Below, piece after piece: positions 7,382-13,629 of a stretch of 13,629 nt of DNA; position 1 is the stretch's first letter, and the number at the start of each line of letters is the position of its first letter. A model generated the notes under the pieces. That model had not been told where the DNA came from and did not search any database. It was given only the letters and a program-made list of their open reading frames with translations. The translations under genes were made by a program, and so were the position numbers. Location of the stretch: assembly GCA_016190245.1 (NCBI GenBank), contig JACPQY010000005.1, positions 1 through 13,629 of the forward strand. The letters are read 5' to 3'. Origin of the DNA: Nitrospirota bacterium. GTDB lineage: Bacteria > JACPQY01.

Positions 7382-9466
7382 TCACCTCGGGTTCCCCAGG
7401 AGCAACTCCCCGGCCACGAGACCGGCCACGAGGAGGAGGACGATCGGCGTGAGATCCTGCCGGCCGGTCCCAGTCGTCCATCCCATGAGCGCCCGATCGG
7501 CGGTGCGCAACTGCACGTCTCCCACAATTCGTTCCTTGATCTCAGCCTCCCCCACCCGTTCGAGGACCGACTCGCGTGGATCGGGGTTCACGGCGACTAC
7601 AAGCTGCCGATCTCCGTCCCTCGGCACACCGCCCAACCGATAGAAGCCCGGAGGTCCCGGCACGGCAAACTCAACCCACGCCCGGCTGCCCTCCGTCTGC
7701 ACGGGCAGATCGAAGGACTCGCCCTCCGGTGGGCGTACCGCCACGCGACGCGCCGCGGGATCGGGCCACGCCAGCCGCACTCTCTCTCCTGCGAGGACGT
7801 TGCGGGGCCCAGCGGGCGATCCTTGGACCGCGAGGTAGAAAACGGCTTGTTGCACGAGGGCCACGAACGCGGGGTGCACGGGCAGATCGTTCCACTCGCG
7901 GTCGGCCGTGGAAGCGAAGACGAGCGTGCCCCCCGCGCCGGCGCGTCCTTCGACGAGGTAGGCGTCCCCGTTCCCGAGTCGCAGGATCACGGCACCCCGG
8001 CCCGATATCGGCTGAAGACGCGCGTACCGTTCCACCCGGACGAGACTCGGCCCGCCCTGCGTCCCGCCCGCGAAGGGCTCCAGCAGCGGATGCCCCCAGT
8101 TCACGGCGGTCAGGCCGATGCCGGCCTGCCCCGGGACCGGATCGACTGCCTGCTCTCCGCCGAAGACGACGGGCAGAATCGCGCCGAGTCGCTCGTTGTA
8201 CTCCGCGCTTTCCGCCCGCTTCCCCATGAAGAGGATGAGCCCCATGCCGCGCCGCACGGCATCGGGAATCCCCGCCAAGCTCTCCTTGGGGAGCGACGCG
8301 AGAGCCACGTTCGCGAGGATCAAGACATCGGTGGCCTTGAGCGTATTGGCTTCGAGCATATGGGGTCGGATGATGGCGGGCTGAAGTTCCGTTCCGCCCC
8401 GGGGGACCTTCAGAAACGCCTTGCTGAGGTAGAACGCCTCGCCTTCGAGAGGCACGCTGCCGAACTCGCCCTCCACCAGCGTGACGCGCAACGCCGTTCG
8501 GGTATCGGCCGCGAAATAGCGGATGTCGTCGTGGGGAAGATCATCGGCTGCGAGCCGTGCCTCGGCAAGCAGGGCTTCGCCCTGCACGGGCGGGGCCACC
8601 TGCGCCACGGCGTTCAGGAGGTTCCCCTCGGTCCGATTGAGAACGATCCGCCCGACGGTTGTGGATCCCGCGCGCAGCGTCACCACCGCGTCGGGCTTCC
8701 CGTTGCCGGGCCCCAAGGCCACCGTTGCGTTCAGATCCCACTCCGTGCCGTGTCGCGTGGGCCGCGCCCTCATCTCCACCACACCGTCGCTCGCGCCTTC
8801 CCAGACCGCCGCCATGTCCACCACGTCCACCCCCACGTTATCCGGCAACTTGATGGCACCCCCTTCGCTCTCCCACGACGTCTTGCGCAGATCGCTGAGC
8901 ACGTAGATGTGGCCGCCTTCCGGAAGCTTCCCCAGCGCCTCCTTGATCCCGTGGAGCGCCCGCACAGCGCCGAAGTAGGGACGTGTGTCCTTCAGAAATC
9001 GAGACAGCGCATCGAGATCCGATGACGCGAGAGAGGCCTCATCGGGTTCGAGTGCACCCAGGCGGAGCAGGTGGACGCGTCCCTCCAGCCCCGCCAGTCT
9101 GGCCTGTACCCACTCCGTCGCCAGTTCCAGAAGGTTCGAGCCTCCGGACCGCGCCAGCATGCTCGCGGAGTTGTCGATCACGAAGGCGGTGGGCTCATTC
9201 CCTCCCGTATCCGGCGCTGCCCCTACCCCTGAGAGGAACGGACCCGCGAGGGCCAGCGCAAGCGCCACCACCAGGGCCGTTCGCACCGCGAGGAGCGCCC
9301 GCTCTCTCCACCGGTTGAAGCGCGCCGTGTTCTGCTGAATCCGCAGGAGCAACGCGATGGGTGGAAAGAGCTGCTGCCGGGCCCGGCTCCGCGTCAACAG
9401 GTGAATGACGATCGGCGCCGCGGCGAGGGCCGCGAAGGGCAACAAAAGCGGCTGCAAGAAACCCAT
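7382..9466 (-). CDS. BatA-type membrane protein with von Willebrand factor A domain
   Basis: This is a 694-residue membrane protein of the aerotolerance/BatA class. The N-terminal BatA domain (residues 1-80) has two hydrophobic helices around the family motif P-I-VIHLLTRSRARQQLFPPI. A VWA domain follows with a MIDAS metal site DNSAS (Asp98, Ser100, Ser102). The middle carries a beta-rich extracytoplasmic part and a glutamine-amidotransferase-like region (LILFMGKR..., about residues 400-560). A last helix at about 672-690 (LTPIVLLLVAGLVAGELLL) anchors the C-terminus. Its ATG overlaps the stop of the DUF58 gene by one base (TGATG), implying translational coupling. In related clusters such proteins partner MoxR-type AAA+ ATPases in envelope processes. 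The exact role is not known. Confidence 0.88.
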   Translation of the reverse strand: MGFLQPLLLPFAALAAAPIVIHLLTRSRARQQLFPPIALLLRIQQNTARFNRWRERALLAVRTALVVALALALAGPFLSGVGAAPDTGGNEPTAFVIDNSASMLARSGGSNLLELATEWVQARLAGLEGRVHLLRLGALEPDEASLASSDLDALSRFLKDTRPYFGAVRALHGIKEALGKLPEGGHIYVLSDLRKTSWESEGGAIKLPDNVGVDVVDMAAVWEGASDGVVEMRARPTRHGTEWDLNATVALGPGNGKPDAVVTLRAGSTTVGRIVLNRTEGNLLNAVAQVAPPVQGEALLAEARLAADDLPHDDIRYFAADTRTALRVTLVEGEFGSVPLEGEAFYLSKAFLKVPRGGTELQPAIIRPHMLEANTLKATDVLILANVALASLPKESLAGIPDAVRRGMGLILFMGKRAESAEYNERLGAILPVVFGGEQAVDPVPGQAGIGLTAVNWGHPLLEPFAGGTQGGPSLVRVERYARLQPISGRGAVILRLGNGDAYLVEGRAGAGGTLVFASTADREWNDLPVHPAFVALVQQAVFYLAVQGSPAGPRNVLAGERVRLAWPDPAARRVAVRPPEGESFDLPVQTEGSRAWVEFAVPGPPGFYRLGGVPRDGDRQLVVAVNPDPRESVLERVGEAEIKERIVGDVQLRTADRALMGWTTGTGRQDLTPIVLLLVAGLVAGELLLGNPR

Positions 9467-10374
9467 CAGCGGCTCGCCGTCACGCCCTGGTGGACCGCTC
9501 TCTGCTCCAAGTATCGGAAGAGGAAGCGATCGACGGGCTCGTCGGTCGAGAGTTCGGCATGCTCCACGCCGTTGGCCAGGCAGGCCGCCTTCACGTCCGC
9601 GACAAACCGGGCAAAAGCTTCTCGATAGCGGGCCCGAATCGCTTCCGGGTAGGCCAGCACGCGGGCCGCGGTCTCCGGCCCTACGAATTCCGTGCGCCCC
9701 TTGAATGACAGACTCCGCTCCACCGGGTCAATGACGTGGAAGACCGCGCTCTCCGCGCGAACCTGGCGCATCATCGCCAGCGCACGATCGAGGTCCTCAG
9801 GTGTGAGATCCAGGAAATCCGATATGAGCACCACGAGACTTCGCCGGTGGATGCGAGGCAGAAGCTCCTGGAGCGTCGGCAGGAGCCCGGTTCCACCCTG
9901 CGGCCGGACGGCGCTCAGCAGCTCGTGAAGGATGCGGAGCTGACCCGAGCGCGCACGGGGCAGCACCACGGAACGGGAACCCTCGCGAAAGGCGGCCACG
10001 CCCGCGGCGTCGCCCTGATTTAGAAGAAGGAACGAGAGGGCCGACGCCAACGTGGCGGCACATTCGAACTTCGTCGCCCCCGCCGTCCCGAAATCCATCG
10101 AACCGCTCGCGTCCACGAGGAAGTACGCGCGCAGGTTCGTTTCTTTTTCGAACTGCTTCACGTAGTGCTTGTCCGTCTTGGCGAGCAGCTTCCAATCGAG
10201 GTAGCGGAGATCGTCGCCCGGCGAGTAGGTCTTGTGCTCCCTAAATTCGATCGAGGCGCCGTAGTGAGGGCTGGGGTGAATCCCCGTGAGCGTCCCCGTG
10301 ACGCGACGGCGCGTTCGAAGCACGTACGAACGCAGCCTCTCCAGTTTCTCCGGCGCGAGGAGGACGGTGGCCAT
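9466..10374 (-). CDS. DUF58 domain protein (VWA-like fold)
   Basis: This is a 302-residue cytoplasmic DUF58 protein. The hallmark is GASIEFREHKTYSPGDDLRYLDWK (start near residue 39), followed by TDKHYVKQFEKE and a VWA MIDAS-like DASGS (Asp88, Ser90, Ser92). ATG 10374 is preferred: it begins MATVLLAPEKLERL, the usual start region of the family. A GTG at 10395 would add seven residues, and neither start has an ideally spaced Shine-Dalgarno site. It is the first gene of the DUF58-BatA-DUF4159 operon and overlaps BatA by one base. In most such clusters a MoxR AAA+ ATPase gene comes just before DUF58. Here the upstream neighbour is the divergent response regulator. Confidence 0.92.
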   Translation of the reverse strand: MATVLLAPEKLERLRSYVLRTRRRVTGTLTGIHPSPHYGASIEFREHKTYSPGDDLRYLDWKLLAKTDKHYVKQFEKETNLRAYFLVDASGSMDFGTAGATKFECAATLASALSFLLLNQGDAAGVAAFREGSRSVVLPRARSGQLRILHELLSAVRPQGGTGLLPTLQELLPRIHRRSLVVLISDFLDLTPEDLDRALAMMRQVRAESAVFHVIDPVERSLSFKGRTEFVGPETAARVLAYPEAIRARYREAFARFVADVKAACLANGVEHAELSTDEPVDRFLFRYLEQRAVHQGVTASR

Positions 10375-10447
10375 CTCCGGTCGCGATCTTATCACCCCCC
10401 TATCGCCCCGGCGACTCCCGGTGCTGCAAACCTGGCTAGAACAGAGC

Positions 10448-10480
10448 GCAGGCGTTCAGCGGTCAGTCCGCCTCGGGCCG
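10448..10480 (+). repeat. Decayed one-ended copy of the 114-bp MITE-like element
   Basis: The start of this segment matches the left end of the element at 12060. GCAGGCGTTCAGC differs from GTAAGCGTTCAGC at two of 13 positions. The following GGTCAG is identical, and GCCTCGG resumes after a 3-bp deletion. No matching right end (GCTGAACGC) is present downstream, so it is a solo or truncated end. It lies in the roughly 190-bp divergent spacer between the DUF58 gene and the response regulator, where promoters for both should be. Confidence 0.6.
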
Positions 10481-10563
10481 ATCGGCCGTCAGCCTCTAAT
10501 GCCGCTCGATGATTGATTTCGGTCATATCGCAGAATCTAATGTGGAGCCACCCTATCCAGGAC

Positions 10564-12063
10564 ATGGTGGCTTTGTTGGAACGGGAATTGCTCTTGGGAG
10601 AGGTTGGAGACTTGGCAACCAAGAGACCGTTCAAGGGTGGTGCCGGATCGAAACGAGACGAAGGTTCCGGATTCCGGGTGTTGATTGCCGAAGATGAGCC
10701 TTCCCTCCGGCTGACCCTTTCGGATTACCTGAGCGACCTCGGTTTCGTTGTAGACAGCGCAGCCGACGGCACGCAAGCCCAACTCAAGCTCCGATCTCAA
10801 TTCTACAATCTGGCGATATTGGATATCCGCCTGCCGAAGGTGGACGGTCTCACGTTGTTCCGTCAAATCAAGCAGGACGGCCGAGGCACGGAGGTGATTC
10901 TCATGACCGCGTTCGCCTCGGTGGTCGACGCCGTGCAGGCCGTCAAACAGGGTGCTTACGACTATCTCACCAAGCCCTTCGACCGCGATGAGCTTCTCAT
11001 CCGAGTCCGGCGAGTCCAGGAGGAGAGCCGACTTCGTGCCGAACTCCAGGAAGCCCGGCGGCGCCTGAGTGAACTGGATGCTTCGCGCAGGATCCTGGGC
11101 GGCTCGCCGCGAATGCTCACTCTCCTGGATCAAGTGGGCGTCGTGGCGGCCTCCGAATCCAACGTCCTGATCATGGGAGAAACGGGGGTGGGAAAGGAAT
11201 TGCTGGCGAGGGAAGTTCACCGGCTCAGTTCGCGCGAAGCCAAGCCCTTCGTGGCCGTGAACTGCGCCGCTTTTCCAGAAACCCTCCTCGAGGCGGAGCT
11301 CTTCGGATACGAAAAAGGCGCCTTCACCGGCGCCGTGAAGAGGCGCGACGGGAGGTTCAAGGCCGCGGACAGGGGCACCCTGCTCCTGGATGACGTGTCG
11401 GAGATACCTCTTCCGGCGCAAGCCAAGCTTCTCCGCGTCATCCAAGAGGGGACCTTCGAACCTCTCGGGACCAATGCAAGCGTTCAAGTAGATGTTCGGA
11501 TCATTTCCACCACCAACGTAGACCTCCTCCAGCGAGGCAAGGAGGGCCGCTTCCGGGAGGATCTCTATTACCGGCTGAATGTGGTCGGCTTGGAGGTGCC
11601 TCCTCTCCGGGATCGGAAAGACGACATCCCGATCCTCGCCGCCGCCTTCCTCGGGCGACTGGCGTCAAGACAGGGTTCAACCCGGCAAGACATTGCGCCG
11701 GCGGCGTGGGCGGCCCTCACCTCCTACGCCTGGCCCGGCAATGTCAGAGAACTTGAACACGCGATCGAACACGCCTCCATCCTGGCCCGCGGCGGTGAGA
11801 TTGACGCCGCGCACCTTCCCGAAGCGGTTCGCGGCACTAGCTCGAACACCTTGCTCTCGGATCACATGGCGCCGGGATCGCGCGGTTTGGAGGACGCCTT
11901 GAAATCGTTCGAACGCGAGTACCTTTCCAGAACTCTGCAGTCCACGGGATGGCGCAGGCAGGAGACCGCCGACTTGCTCGGCATCTCGCGCAAGACGCTC
12001 TGGGAGAAACTGCGCGAGCACGGGCTGAATCCACCGGCCGAAGAAGAGGAAAAGGATGAGTAA
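10564..12063 (+). CDS. Sigma-54-dependent response regulator, NtrC family
   Basis: This is an activator of sigma-54 RNA polymerase with three domains; residue numbers are from ATG 10564. The receiver domain is at about 37-155, with the acidic pair in AEDEP, phospho-acceptor Asp87 in LAILDIRLP, Thr115 and Lys137. The AAA+ domain is at about 176-400, with Walker A GETGVGKE, ELFGYEKGAFTGAVKR (the sigma-54-contacting GAFTGA loop), Walker B GTLLLDD (Asp-Asp instead of the usual Asp-Glu), and FREDLYYRLNV with the arginine finger. The C-terminal Fis-type helix-turn-helix is RRQETADLLGISRKTLWEKL. The start is unsure: the frame is open from TTG 10513 and ATG 10540; TTG 10612 has the best-placed GGAGAGG; GTG 10678 would begin right at the receiver. 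The stop TAA is supplied by the end of the inserted element. Its partner kinase follows. Confidence 0.93.
   Translation: MVALLERELLLGEVGDLATKRPFKGGAGSKRDEGSGFRVLIAEDEPSLRLTLSDYLSDLGFVVDSAADGTQAQLKLRSQFYNLAILDIRLPKVDGLTLFRQIKQDGRGTEVILMTAFASVVDAVQAVKQGAYDYLTKPFDRDELLIRVRRVQEESRLRAELQEARRRLSELDASRRILGGSPRMLTLLDQVGVVAASESNVLIMGETGVGKELLAREVHRLSSREAKPFVAVNCAAFPETLLEAELFGYEKGAFTGAVKRRDGRFKAADRGTLLLDDVSEIPLPAQAKLLRVIQEGTFEPLGTNASVQVDVRIISTTNVDLLQRGKEGRFREDLYYRLNVVGLEVPPLRDRKDDIPILAAAFLGRLASRQGSTRQDIAPAAWAALTSYAWPGNVRELEHAIEHASILARGGEIDAAHLPEAVRGTSSNTLLSDHMAPGSRGLEDALKSFEREYLSRTLQSTGWRRQETADLLGISRKTLWEKLREHGLNPPAEEEEKDE
12052..12059. repeat. Target-site duplication, left copy (AAGGATGA)
   Basis: AAGGATGA directly abuts the left terminal inverted repeat of the 114-bp element and is repeated perfectly at 12174-12181. 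Here it lies within the last codons of the response regulator. Confidence 0.85.
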
Positions 12064-12173
12064 GCGTTCAGCGGTCAGCAATCAGCCTCGGATACAGAGG
12101 CAACCGTGCATGGCGGAACTTCCAAGGCCTTGTCTGGAAGCTGAAAGCTGAGCGCTGATGGCTGAACGCTTAC
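12060..12173. mobile_element. 114-bp MITE-like non-autonomous element, IS66-type ends
   Basis: Perfect 13-bp terminal inverted repeats are GTAAGCGTTCAGC (12060-12072) and GCTGAACGCTTAC (12161-12173). Similarity continues inward as NNTCAGC heptamers: three on the left, four on the right in inverted sense, with only the two N bases differing. A second hairpin, CTTCCA...TGGAAG, lies in the centre (about 12119-12140). The element is flanked by a perfect 8-bp direct repeat AAGGATGA. It has no coding capacity and would need a transposase supplied elsewhere. Ends starting GTAA plus 8-bp duplications are, from general knowledge, features of the IS66 family. The family assignment is inference, since no IS66 genes are in the window. 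It separates the response regulator from its kinase. Confidence 0.85.
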
Positions 12174-12177
12174 AAGG

Positions 12178-13629
<1,452 letters not shown>

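Noticed and set aside
7106-9025. 639-codon open frame on the plus strand
   Set aside because: It lies antisense to the BatA and DUF4159 genes, which have clear domains. The translation is rich in Arg, His and Pro with no recognisable fold, as expected of a GC-rich shadow frame.
10537-11487. 316-codon open frame on the minus strand
   Set aside because: It is antisense to the receiver and AAA+ parts of the response regulator; no domain in its own translation.

Overview
The window is high-GC bacterial chromosomal DNA with tightly packed genes, frequent GTG starts, few strong Shine-Dalgarno sites and a tRNA without an encoded CCA. The gene mix is: an FbaB-type class I aldolase, a DUF58/BatA/DUF4159 cluster, a carboxypeptidase-regulatory/heme/Vgb-like propeller protein, HadAB-like dehydratases and a sigma-54 two-component pair. 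This fits a Gram-negative, probably uncultured lineage of the Acidobacteria / deltaproteobacteria / Rokubacteria kind. The phylum cannot be fixed from this window alone.

Layout. 1-1236 (+) is the 3' part of miaB. It meets, tail to tail and with a 24-bp overlap, a leftward run of three closely spaced genes (5064 to 1213, -): class I fructose-bisphosphate aldolase (fbaB), an HLD-I-type haloalkane dehalogenase with every expected catalytic residue, and a secreted carboxypeptidase-regulatory / cytochrome c / beta-propeller protein. Upstream lies a class II tRNA-Ser(CGA) (5197-5283, -), then a stretch of about 470 bp without a gene. That stretch holds a broken 5'-half copy of the same tRNA, split in its D-loop by a 64-nt insert that folds, together with part of the tRNA copy, into a long hairpin. 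5758-6605 (+) encodes a two-subunit MaoC-fold hydratase pair (HadA-like without the catalytic His, HadB-like with the full motif). 10374-6613 (-) is a DUF58 - BatA - DUF4159 operon with no MoxR gene at its head inside the window. Diverging from it, 10564-13629 (+) encodes a sigma-54-dependent NtrC-family response regulator and a membrane-bound PAS histidine kinase that runs off the window.

The most striking feature is a 114-bp non-autonomous element (12060-12173) inserted exactly at the regulator/kinase junction. It has 13-bp perfect terminal inverted repeats beginning GTAA and a perfect 8-bp target duplication AAGGATGA, which match the hallmarks of the IS66 family as I recall them. The inserted end supplies the present stop codon of the regulator. 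The duplicated target carries the kinase's AAGG and ATG, so both genes survived. Removing the element in silico gives an ancestral 26-nt overlap of the two genes. A decayed one-ended relative lies just upstream of the regulator.

Functional links. MiaB modifies A37 of tRNAs reading UNN codons, and the tRNA-Ser(CGA) here has the A36-A37-A38 it needs. The two-component pair probably controls sigma-54 promoters elsewhere. Whether it also controls the divergent DUF58/BatA operon cannot be told from sequence.
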